64,000 nt of DNA, taken from Rikenellaceae bacterium. Its GTDB lineage: Bacteria > Bacteroidota > Bacteroidia > Bacteroidales > Rikenellaceae. Of this stretch, positions 1-7,418 are shown piece by piece. A model generated the notes under the pieces. It had not been told where the DNA came from. It searched no databases and worked only from the letters and a program-made list of their open reading frames with translations. The stretch spans positions 1 through 64,000 of the forward strand of contig SUZH01000009.1 in NCBI GenBank assembly GCA_015060045.1, in the 5' to 3' direction. A program made the position numbers and the translations under genes. Position 1 is the stretch's first letter; the number at the start of each line of letters is the position of its first letter.

Positions 1-128
1 CACCCAATTTTTCATATATCAAAATGCACCCTATGAGTTTCAATGAATTTAACAATTTTATAAACGCTTAATTTACAGCGAATTGAGATTTTGTGATTTT
101 CTATGATTCTATAAGTTCTGGAGCCTCA

Positions 129-319
129 CTCTCCGCATCACACCCAAGATAGGCGGATTGGCCAAAGGCCATCAACCAAACAAAAAGGCAGAAGAGTCAA
201 ATGCATTTGCTCTATCTGCCTTTTTGTTTAGTTATTACGGCTGCTATGCAGCCTGCCGCCTATCTTGGGTGTGCGAATTAAGGAGTAAAGGGAAAGGTGA
301 CCGAATGGGAGCCAATTCC
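129..319. repeat. Large palindromic intergenic repeat, copy 1
   Basis: A structured element that recurs in inverted orientation at 37494-37685. Its 18-base outer arms, 139-156 and 256-273, are perfectly complementary. Between them lie a GGCC-based hairpin (about 160-172), a central A-rich/T-rich hairpin (about 173-235, arms reading GGCAGA and TCTGCC around AAATGCATTT) and a third hairpin around GGCTGCTATGCAGCC. A conserved tail of about 45 bases follows, to 319. The element is preceded by CTCTCCGC, which matches the 3' end of tRNA-Ser next to copy 2, although no tRNA is present here. It encodes nothing convincing. Confidence 0.85.
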
Positions 320-587
320 TCTTGTTTTGGTTTTCCTCACCCCCCCACACAAACCCTTCAAAAAAGGCTTTTTCGAGCACAACAGCATGCTGTTTTATGA
401 TTTTTTCGGTCTTTTTAACACTCCCAATGAATCAGCAGTAAACGTCTCTATATCTGAGAATTACACAAAGCGCAAAAGGCATCCAGAAGTGGTGTGACAG
501 AAAAATTTTACACCAAAATTGTGTCAAATTCAGAAAAAAGTTGTACCTTGTACCAAAATTGAAACAAAACCATAAATTAATAGTACT
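320..587. other. Intergenic region upstream of the OmpA-like gene
   Basis: AT-rich stretch with no convincing gene. A TACCTTGT box at 544-551 resembles the Bacteroidota -7 element, but the nearest upstream TTG (519-521) is 22 bases away, so a promoter here is only a weak guess. Bases 1-128 upstream of the palindrome are also AT-rich and show nothing recognisable. Confidence 0.4.
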
Positions 588-1712
588 ATGAAGAAAGGTT
601 TACTGATGATTTTAGCTGCAGCTTTCGTACTGAACGTTAGCTGCCTGTTCGCACAGGAGCAGCAGGAGTTGAAGATTAAGGAGCCCGGTCGTACGGAGTT
701 CGTACCCCACTGGTATATGCAGATCCAGGGTGGTGCCGCTCACACGCTGGGTGAGGCTAAGTTTGGCGATCTGATCTCGCCGGCTGCTGCCCTTAACTTT
801 GGCTACAAGTTCACGCCTGCTTTCGCGCTGCGCTTTGGTGTAAATGGCTGGCAGGCCAAAGGTGGTTGGGTAGTTAACCCGAGCGCCAACTACAAGTACA
901 ACTTCGCACAGGCTAATGTGGATGCTGTATTTGATCTGAGCAACCTGCTGGGCAACTTCAACCCCACGCGTACGTTCAACTTCTACGGTTTCGTAGGTGC
1001 CGGTCTGAACTATGCCTTCAACAACGACGAGGCTGTGGTTCTGAACCAGTATCCCCACGCTGACCTGGAGCTCCTCTGGGAGGACAGCAAGCTCTTCGGT
1101 GTAGGCCGCGTAGGTTTGGGTATGGATATCCGCCTGAGCGACTATGTTGCCCTGAACGTTGAGGGTAACGCCAACATCCTGAGCGACAAGTTCAACTCGA
1201 AGAAGGCCAGCAACGTTGACTGGCAGTTCAACGCGCTGATTGGTCTGACGATCAAGTTCAACAAGGGCTACAAGACGATTCCTCCCGTATACTACGCTCC
1301 GGAACCGGCTCCCGCTCCGAAACCCGAGCCGAAGCCCGAACCCAAACCGGAACCGAAGCCCGAACCGAAGCCGGTTGTAGTAAAGGCTGAGCCGATGACG
1401 CAGAACATCTTCTTCACGATCGGTAAGACCAACATCCGTGAGGATCAGGCTCCGAAGGTTGCCGAGCTGGTGAACTACCTGAAGAAGTATCCGAAGGCTA
1501 AGGTTGTTCTGACGGGTTATGCTGATAAGGCTACGGGTAACGCCTACATCAACGCTCGTCTGGCTGAGAAGCGCGCTGCTACGGTATCGCAGGCTCTGCA
1601 GGCCGAGGGTATCGCTGCTGATCGTATCACGACCGATTCGAAGGGTGACACCGTTCAGCCGTTCGAGAAGATCGCTGACAACCGCGTTACGATCTGCATC
1701 GCCGAGGAGTAA
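588..1712 (+). CDS. OmpA-family outer-membrane beta-barrel protein with peptidoglycan-binding domain
   Basis: 374 residues. A signal peptide (about 1-22, ending CLFA before Q) is followed by an OmpA-like beta-barrel region (about 30-225). A Pro/Glu/Lys linker (about 236-260, repeated KPEP units) leads to a C-terminal OmpA domain (about 270-374) containing TGYAD and an NARLAEKRA helix, the residues that hold diaminopimelate in this family. The protein probably anchors the outer membrane to peptidoglycan. It has its own hairpin terminator directly downstream and is probably transcribed alone. The long antisense reading frame over it is a codon-bias shadow. Confidence 0.93.
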   Translation: MKKGLLMILAAAFVLNVSCLFAQEQQELKIKEPGRTEFVPHWYMQIQGGAAHTLGEAKFGDLISPAAALNFGYKFTPAFALRFGVNGWQAKGGWVVNPSANYKYNFAQANVDAVFDLSNLLGNFNPTRTFNFYGFVGAGLNYAFNNDEAVVLNQYPHADLELLWEDSKLFGVGRVGLGMDIRLSDYVALNVEGNANILSDKFNSKKASNVDWQFNALIGLTIKFNKGYKTIPPVYYAPEPAPAPKPEPKPEPKPEPKPEPKPVVVKAEPMTQNIFFTIGKTNIREDQAPKVAELVNYLKKYPKAKVVLTGYADKATGNAYINARLAEKRAATVSQALQAEGIAADRITTDSKGDTVQPFEKIADNRVTICIAEE

Positions 1713-1730
1713 AAACAATTCTTAATCCTA

Positions 1731-1764
1731 AAACGGATGAGCCGCATGGTTCATCCGTTTTTTT
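1731..1764 (+). terminator. Rho-independent terminator after the OmpA-like gene
   Basis: Arms AAACGGATGA and TCATCCGTTT flank a 10-base loop and run into a T tract, 18 bases after the stop codon. Confidence 0.9.
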
Positions 1765-1821
1765 GTGCCTTACGGAGGAGATATTACATCGCCGGACAAC
1801 GATAAAAGCCGTAATATTTTT

Positions 1822-1851
1822 TTGTGAGTGAGCAGAAAATCCCTATCTTTG
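1822..1851 (+). promoter_or_regulatory. Bacteroidota-type promoter for the HU gene
   Basis: TTG at 1822-1824, 19-base spacer, TATCTTTG at 1844-1851. This matches the Bacteroidota consensus TTG-N19-TAnnTTTG exactly. The start codon lies 31 bases further on. It may also serve the aminotransferase and GH3 genes, which follow with gaps of only 12 bases. Confidence 0.85.
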
Positions 1852-1882
1852 TAGGTATACCTTATATTTATAGCATTGCATC

Positions 1883-2143
1883 ATGAACAAATCCCAACTT
1901 GTAGAAGCAGTTGCGTTGGAATGTAACTTATCCAAAGTGGAAGCCCGCAAGGCGGTCGATGCCACCATTCAATTGATCCACCAAGCGCTGCAAGAGGGCG
2001 ATCGCGTCACCATTTCAGGCTTGGGATCGTTCTGTGTTCAGCAACACGCCGAGCGCATGGGACGCAATCCGCGTACGGGTACTCCCGTCCCCATTCCGGC
2101 GCATAAGAGTATTAAATTCAGACCTTTGATTGAAATCGAATAA
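1883..2143 (+). CDS. HU-family nucleoid DNA-binding protein
   Basis: 86 residues, the usual length for the HU/IHF family. It begins MNKSQLVEAVALE and has the hallmark beta-arm segment GRNPRTGTPVPIPA, whose proline intercalates into bent DNA. It should act as a homodimer that bends and compacts the chromosome. The aminotransferase gene starts 12 bases after its stop, so the two are probably co-transcribed. Specific assignment as HU rather than IHF is not possible from this sequence. Confidence 0.95.
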   Translation: MNKSQLVEAVALECNLSKVEARKAVDATIQLIHQALQEGDRVTISGLGSFCVQQHAERMGRNPRTGTPVPIPAHKSIKFRPLIEIE

Positions 2144-2155
2144 ACATTTTCTGCT

Positions 2156-3355
2156 ATGCCGCATATTTCCGAACGTGCCGAATTGATGCCGGCCTCCCCG
2201 ATTCGTAAGTTAGGCCCTTTGGCCGATGCTGCCAAAGCCCGCGGAACGAAAATTTACCACCTGAACATCGGCCAGCCCGACCTGCAGACCCCCGAAGTGG
2301 GCCTCAACGCTCTGCGTACGATCGATCGCTCGGTGTTGGAATATAGCCCCAGCGACGGTTATTTGTCGTTGCGCAAGAAGCTCGTCGAGTACTACGAACA
2401 GTACCAGATCAAACTCACGCCCGAGGATGTCATCGTCACCACGGGTGGTTCGGAGGCGGTGCTCTTTGCCTTCATGTCGTGCCTGAATCCGGGTGACGAG
2501 ATCATCGTGCCCGAGCCGGCTTACGCCAACTACATGGCCTTCGCCATCTCGGCCGGTGCGACGATTCGCCCCGTAGTATCCACCATCGAGGAGGGCTTTG
2601 CCCTGCCCGATGTGGCCGAATTCGAGAAGCTCATCAACCCCCGTACGCGGGGTATTCTGATCTGTAACCCCAACAACCCCACCGGTTACCTCTATACGCG
2701 CCGCGAGATGGATCGCATCCGCGACCTGGTGAAGAAACACGACCTCTTCCTCTTCTCGGATGAGGTGTACCGCGAGTTCATCTACACCGGTTCGCCCTAC
2801 ATTTCGGCCTTCCACCTCGAGGGTATCGAGGAGCACGTCGTCCTGATCGACTCGGTGTCGAAGCGTTATTCGGAGTGCGGTATCCGCATCGGTGCCCTCA
2901 TCACAAAGAACAAGGCGATCCGCGAGGCGGTGATGAAGTTCTGTCAGGCACGTCTTTCGCCCCCGTTGTTGGGTCAGATCGTGGCCGAGGCCTCGATCGA
3001 TGCGCCGCGCAGCTACTCGACGGAGGTCTACGAGGAGTACATCGAGCGCCGTAAATGCCTGATCGACGGACTGAACCGCATCCCGGGTGTCTATTCGCCG
3101 ATCCCAATGGGTGCCTTCTATACGGTGGCTCGTCTGCCGGTGGACAACAGCGACGACTTCTGCGCCTGGTGCCTTTCGGACTTCGAATATGAGGGCGAAA
3201 CCGTCATGATGGCCCCCGCATCGGGTTTCTACTCCGAACCGGGCTACGGTCAGAATGAGGTGCGCATCGCCTACGTACTGAAGAAGGAGGACCTGCAACG
3301 TGCCCTCGTCATCCTGGGCAAGGCACTCGAGGCCTACAACAACCGCAAGAAATAA
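2156..3355 (+). CDS. PLP-dependent class I/II aminotransferase
   Basis: 399 residues, fold type I aminotransferase of the AspC/aspartate-like group. The PLP Schiff-base lysine is Lys236 in DSVSKRYSECG. Other family marks are NIGQPD near the N-terminus, GGSEAV in the cofactor-binding loop, NPNNPTG, and SDEVYREF with the Asp that contacts the PLP ring nitrogen. It transfers an amino group between an amino acid and a 2-oxo acid; the true substrate cannot be read from sequence. It sits between HU and the GH3 gene with 12-base gaps on both sides, which suggests one transcript without an obvious metabolic link. Confidence 0.93.
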   Translation: MPHISERAELMPASPIRKLGPLADAAKARGTKIYHLNIGQPDLQTPEVGLNALRTIDRSVLEYSPSDGYLSLRKKLVEYYEQYQIKLTPEDVIVTTGGSEAVLFAFMSCLNPGDEIIVPEPAYANYMAFAISAGATIRPVVSTIEEGFALPDVAEFEKLINPRTRGILICNPNNPTGYLYTRREMDRIRDLVKKHDLFLFSDEVYREFIYTGSPYISAFHLEGIEEHVVLIDSVSKRYSECGIRIGALITKNKAIREAVMKFCQARLSPPLLGQIVAEASIDAPRSYSTEVYEEYIERRKCLIDGLNRIPGVYSPIPMGAFYTVARLPVDNSDDFCAWCLSDFEYEGETVMMAPASGFYSEPGYGQNEVRIAYVLKKEDLQRALVILGKALEAYNNRKK

Positions 3356-3367
3356 CCTACAACCGAT

Positions 3368-5950
3368 ATGAAGAAGCTACTACTGACCTTATGCGCGCTG
3401 GCTATGGCCATTGGTCTCTCAGCGCAAACCCTCCCCTACCAGGATTCGTCGCTCTCGTTCGAGGAGCGCGCCAAAGACCTGGTGAGCCGCATGACCCTTG
3501 AGGAGAAGGTGTCGCAGATGCAGAACGGCGCCGCCCCGATTGATCGTCTCGGCGTTCCTTTCTACGATTGGTGGAGCGAGGCACTGCACGGCATCGCCCG
3601 TGCCGGTCTGGCTACGGTATTCCCGCAGACGATCGGTATGGCCTCGTCGTTTGACGATCAGCTGATCGAGGAGGTCTTTACGGCCACCTCGGACGAGGCA
3701 CGTGCCAAGTATGTCGATTTCATCAAGAAGGGATCGCGCAAGCGCTATCAGGGGCTCTCGGTTTGGACACCCAACATCAACATCTTCCGCGACCCGCGTT
3801 GGGGTCGTGGTCAGGAGACCTACGGCGAGGATCCCTACCTCACGACGCAGCTCGGTCTGGCCGTGGTACGCGGCCTGCAGGGCGATCCGAACGCCAAGTT
3901 CAACAAGCTGCACGCCTGCGCCAAGCACTACGCCGTGCACTCGGGTCCGGAGTGGAATCGCCACTCGTTCGACGCCAAGAACATCTCGCAGCGCGACCTG
4001 CGTGAGACCTACCTTCCCGCCTTTGAAGCGCTTGTGCGCAAGGGCGGCGTAAAGGAGGTGATGGGCGCCTACAACCGTTTCGAGGGTGATCCCTGCAACG
4101 CCAGCGAGTATCTGCTGAAGGATATTTTGCGCGATGAGTGGGGCTACAAGGGTATCGTCGTTTCGGACTGCGGTGCGATCCGCGACTTCTACATGAAGGG
4201 CCACCACGAGACCCACGCCGATGCCGCCGAGGCTTCGGCTGCAGCCGTCAAGGCGGGTTGTGACCTGGAGTGTGGCAGTAGCTATGCCGCGCTGGTCGAG
4301 GCCGTGAAGCGTGGTCTGATTACCGAGGCCGAGATCGACCGCGCCGTGACGCGCCTGATGGTAGCCAAGTTCGAGATGGGTCTCTTCGAGAAGGATGATC
4401 CCTACAACACGCCCTACTCGGTGGTCGATTGCGACGCACATCGTGCTCTGGCAAAGAAGATCGCCATCGAGAGCTTTGTGCTGCTGCAGAATCGTGGCAA
4501 CCTCCTGCCGCTCAACAAGGAGCAGAAGATCGCCCTAGTGGGTCCGAATGCCGATAATGAAGTGATGCAGTGGGGTAACTACAACGGTACGCCCTCCTAC
4601 ACGATCACCCTCAAGGAGGGTCTGGAGGCCATGCTGCCCGCGACACAACTCATCTACGAGCCGCTTTGCGGTCATACGGACGTAGGCACCTACAATACAC
4701 TCTTTAATGAGTGCTCGTTTGAGGGCAAGGCAGGTTTTAAGGCTACCTACTGGAACAACCTTGATTTCGAGGGTACTCCGGCTACCACCGTTCAAGTTAC
4801 CAGCCCGATGCGTTTCCAGACGGGCGGTAATACGGTCTTTGCGCCGGGCGTAAACCTCTCGGCCTTCACGGCACGTTACGAGGCTACGTTCAAGCCCGAA
4901 AATACGGGTCGTGCCGTTTTCCGCATCAGCTCGAACGAGACGGTACGCATCTACGTGGATGGTAAACTGCTGGCCGACAAAACCAACGTCAAGAATACGA
5001 TTACGGTCTGCGAGTTTGAGTATGAGTTGGGTGCCAGCTACGACATTAAAATCGAGTATGGTGGCTACCGTCGTCGTACGGACGCATTCCTCAACCTCGA
5101 CATGGCCGAGGCTGTACCGCAGGATATTCCCACCTTCCTCAACAAGATCAAGGATGTCGATGTGGTGATCTTTGCCGGTGGTATTTGGGCTCGCCTGGAG
5201 GGTGAGGAGATGGCTGTCTCGGCTCCGGGTTTCCGTGGTGGCGACCGCGACGATATCGAGCTGCCCGCCATTCAGCGCGAGACGATTGCAGCGCTGAAGG
5301 AGGCCGGCAAGCAGGTGGTACTCGTCAACTTCTCGGGCTCGGCAATGGCTATGGAGCCCGAAACAGAGCACTGCGACGCGATCCTGCAGGCCTGGTATCC
5401 CGGTCAGGAGGGTGGTTCGGCGTTGGCCGATGTTCTCTATGGCGAGGCTGCCCCCTCGGGTAAACTCCCCATCACCTTCTACCGCAACGTCAATCAGCTG
5501 CCCGACTTTGAGGACTACAACATGAAGGGCAAGACCTACCGCTACTTCGAGGGCGATCCGCTCTTCCACTTCGGTTATGGTCTGACCTACACGGAGTTCG
5601 GCTACGGCAAGCTCACGAGCGACAAGCGCAAGCTGAAGGCGGGTGAGAAACTCTACGTAACCATTCCGGTCGAGAACATCGGTGCTCGCGAGGGTGAGGA
5701 GATCGTTCAGCTCTACATCCAGCGCCCGGCCGACAAGGAGGGCCCGATTCAGACCCTGCGCGACTATCGCCGCGTCAAGCTCGCCGCAGGCGCATCTAAG
5801 GAGGTTGTCTTTGAGCTGACGGAGGAGGATTTCGCTTGGTTCAACCCCGAGACGAACCGCATGCAGCCCCTCAAGGGTAGCTACATCATCCGCGTAGGCG
5901 GCACCTCCGACCTCGAGGCACAGCGCACGCTGAAGGTTACGCTGCGCTAA
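3368..5950 (+). CDS. Secreted GH3 beta-glycosidase with PA14 insertion
   Basis: 860 residues. A signal peptide (about 1-19, ending LSAQ) precedes the GH3 TIM-barrel domain, whose nucleophile is Asp267 in VVSDCGA. An alpha/beta sandwich domain follows and is interrupted by a PA14-like carbohydrate-binding module (about 455-580). A C-terminal fibronectin-III-like domain covers about 745-860. The SDCG form of the nucleophile motif is common in GH3 beta-xylosidases and beta-glucosidases of Bacteroidota, so one of these activities is likely. It should act in the periplasm or at the surface, releasing monosaccharides from oligosaccharides. No SusC/SusD pair or sugar transporter lies beside it. Confidence 0.92.
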   Translation: MKKLLLTLCALAMAIGLSAQTLPYQDSSLSFEERAKDLVSRMTLEEKVSQMQNGAAPIDRLGVPFYDWWSEALHGIARAGLATVFPQTIGMASSFDDQLIEEVFTATSDEARAKYVDFIKKGSRKRYQGLSVWTPNINIFRDPRWGRGQETYGEDPYLTTQLGLAVVRGLQGDPNAKFNKLHACAKHYAVHSGPEWNRHSFDAKNISQRDLRETYLPAFEALVRKGGVKEVMGAYNRFEGDPCNASEYLLKDILRDEWGYKGIVVSDCGAIRDFYMKGHHETHADAAEASAAAVKAGCDLECGSSYAALVEAVKRGLITEAEIDRAVTRLMVAKFEMGLFEKDDPYNTPYSVVDCDAHRALAKKIAIESFVLLQNRGNLLPLNKEQKIALVGPNADNEVMQWGNYNGTPSYTITLKEGLEAMLPATQLIYEPLCGHTDVGTYNTLFNECSFEGKAGFKATYWNNLDFEGTPATTVQVTSPMRFQTGGNTVFAPGVNLSAFTARYEATFKPENTGRAVFRISSNETVRIYVDGKLLADKTNVKNTITVCEFEYELGASYDIKIEYGGYRRRTDAFLNLDMAEAVPQDIPTFLNKIKDVDVVIFAGGIWARLEGEEMAVSAPGFRGGDRDDIELPAIQRETIAALKEAGKQVVLVNFSGSAMAMEPETEHCDAILQAWYPGQEGGSALADVLYGEAAPSGKLPITFYRNVNQLPDFEDYNMKGKTYRYFEGDPLFHFGYGLTYTEFGYGKLTSDKRKLKAGEKLYVTIPVENIGAREGEEIVQLYIQRPADKEGPIQTLRDYRRVKLAAGASKEVVFELTEEDFAWFNPETNRMQPLKGSYIIRVGGTSDLEAQRTLKVTLR

Positions 5951-5954
5951 CGGT

Positions 5955-5984
5955 TGCAAAGCAACAAAAAAGCATTATCTTTGT
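5955..5984 (+). promoter_or_regulatory. Promoter for tRNA-Arg and possibly the serine dehydratase gene
   Basis: TTG at 5955-5957, 19-base spacer, TATCTTTG at 5977-5984. It begins 4 bases after the GH3 stop codon and ends 38 bases before the tRNA. No terminator separates the tRNA from the next gene. Confidence 0.85.
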
Positions 5985-6022
5985 AGCGCACACTATCGTT
6001 ACATATAGTGTGCGCTATTTTT

Positions 6023-6094
6023 GCCCCTATAGTTCAAGGGATAGAACGAGGGTTTCCTAAACCCTAAATTCGCGTTCGAGTCGCGGTGGGGGTA
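6023..6094 (+). tRNA. tRNA-Arg (anticodon CCT)
   Basis: A 72-base cloverleaf. The acceptor stem GCCCCTA pairs with TGGGGGT (two G-T pairs), the anticodon stem AGGGT/ACCCT holds the loop TTCCTAA with anticodon CCT, and the T-arm contains GTTCGAGT. The discriminator base is A and no CCA is encoded. It decodes AGG. Confidence 0.93.
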
Positions 6095-6129
6095 CTAAAT
6101 TTGCCTAAAATTTGTAATAGAATCATTTC

Positions 6130-7335
6130 ATGGAGTCATTACGAGAACTTTTCAAGATAGGTAACGGTCCTTCGTCGAGCCACACGATGGGCCCCAAGAA
6201 GGCGGCCGAACAGTTTGCCGTTCGCTGCCCCGAGGTAGATCAATATCGCGTCACCCTCTACGGGTCGTTAGCCGCTACGGGCAAAGGCCACTTGACGGAT
6301 CAGGCGATCCTCTCGGTATTGGAGCAGATTGCCCCCACGGAGATTGTTTGGAAGGCCGATGTGGTCCTCCCCTTCCACCCCAACGGCATGTTGTTCGAGG
6401 GGTTGAAAGGGGGTGAAGTAGTCGATCAATGGCAGATCTTCAGTGTCGGAGGTGGCGCTTTGGCTAACGAGGATACAAAAGAATCGCCGAAACTCAACCT
6501 CTACCCCTTCACGACCATCGAGGAGATCAAGGCCTACTGCTTACGCGAAGGCAAGACCTTTTGGGAGTATGTCGAGGATTGCGAGGGAAAGGAGATTTGG
6601 GAGTTCCTGGATCGTGTATGGACCGTCATGTGTGATACGATTCAACGTGGACTGAACAACGACGGCGTGTTGCCGGGCGGTCTGAAGGTTGCCCGTAAGG
6701 CGAGTACCTACTACGTCAAATCGCAAAGCTACACCGGATCACTCGCCTCGCGTGCCCGCATCTACGCCTATGCTCTGGCCGTTGCGGAGGAGAACGCCTC
6801 GGGCGGTGAGGTGGTTACGGCTCCTACCTGCGGTTCGTGCGGTGTGATTCCGGCCACGATCTACCACTTGGCTACCTCGCGCAACTTCACGCGCATCCGC
6901 ATCCTCCGCGCCCTGGCCACGGCGGGTCTGTTTGGCAATGTCGTGAAGACCAACTCCTCAATCTCGGGTGCCGAAGTCGGTTGTCAGGGTGAAATCGGTG
7001 TCGCTTGCGCCATGGCAGCCGCCGCTGCCTGCCAGCTCTTTGGCGGCACCCCCTCGCAGATCGAGTATGCTGCCGAGATGGGTCTGGAGCACCACTTAGG
7101 CCTCACCTGCGACCCCGTGTGCGGCTTGGTACAGGTACCCTGCATCGAGCGCAATGCTATCGCTGCCGCCCGTGCCTTGGATGCCAACACCTACGCTACA
7201 CTCTCCGACGGTCAACACTTGGTGACATTCGACAAGGTGGTACACGTGATGAAGGAGACGGGCCTCGACCTCCCGAGCCTCTACCGAGAAACCTCGGAGG
7301 GTGGTCTGGCAAAGCGCTACTACGACCAGTGTTAA
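6130..7335 (+). CDS. sdaA: L-serine ammonia-lyase (L-serine dehydratase), single-chain iron-sulfur type
   Basis: 401 residues, combining the SDH beta and alpha regions in one chain as in the E. coli SdaA type. It converts L-serine to pyruvate and ammonia. The N-terminal GNGPSSSHTMGP is the family signature. Cysteines that would ligate the 4Fe-4S cluster lie in APTCGSCGV and in CDPVCGLVQVPC. It begins 35 bases after tRNA-Arg and faces rpoC tail to tail across a shared terminator. Confidence 0.95.
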   Translation: MESLRELFKIGNGPSSSHTMGPKKAAEQFAVRCPEVDQYRVTLYGSLAATGKGHLTDQAILSVLEQIAPTEIVWKADVVLPFHPNGMLFEGLKGGEVVDQWQIFSVGGGALANEDTKESPKLNLYPFTTIEEIKAYCLREGKTFWEYVEDCEGKEIWEFLDRVWTVMCDTIQRGLNNDGVLPGGLKVARKASTYYVKSQSYTGSLASRARIYAYALAVAEENASGGEVVTAPTCGSCGVIPATIYHLATSRNFTRIRILRALATAGLFGNVVKTNSSISGAEVGCQGEIGVACAMAAAAACQLFGGTPSQIEYAAEMGLEHHLGLTCDPVCGLVQVPCIERNAIAAARALDANTYATLSDGQHLVTFDKVVHVMKETGLDLPSLYRETSEGGLAKRYYDQC

Positions 7336-7365
7336 AGTTGAAAGTTGAACTTTGAACATGCAACT

Positions 7366-7400
7366 AAAAAAAGCCGCTTCCCGATGGGAAGCGGCTTTTT
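7366..7400. terminator. Bidirectional terminator between sdaA and rpoC
   Basis: AAAAAGCCGCTTCCC and GGGAAGCGGCTTTTT form a 15-base perfect stem with a GAT loop. The A and T runs at either side make it work for both converging genes. Confidence 0.93.
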
Positions 7401-7418
7401 CATATAGAGCGGATCGGC

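Noticed and set aside
110..137. A tRNA 3' half before palindrome copy 1
   Set aside because: Only the last bases (CTCTCCGC) match tRNA-Ser; there is no T-arm, anticodon arm or acceptor partner.
1309..1375. Repeated AAACCCGAGCCG-like units as a DNA repeat or recombination site
   Set aside because: They encode the Pro/Glu/Lys linker of the OmpA-like protein, which is normal in this family.
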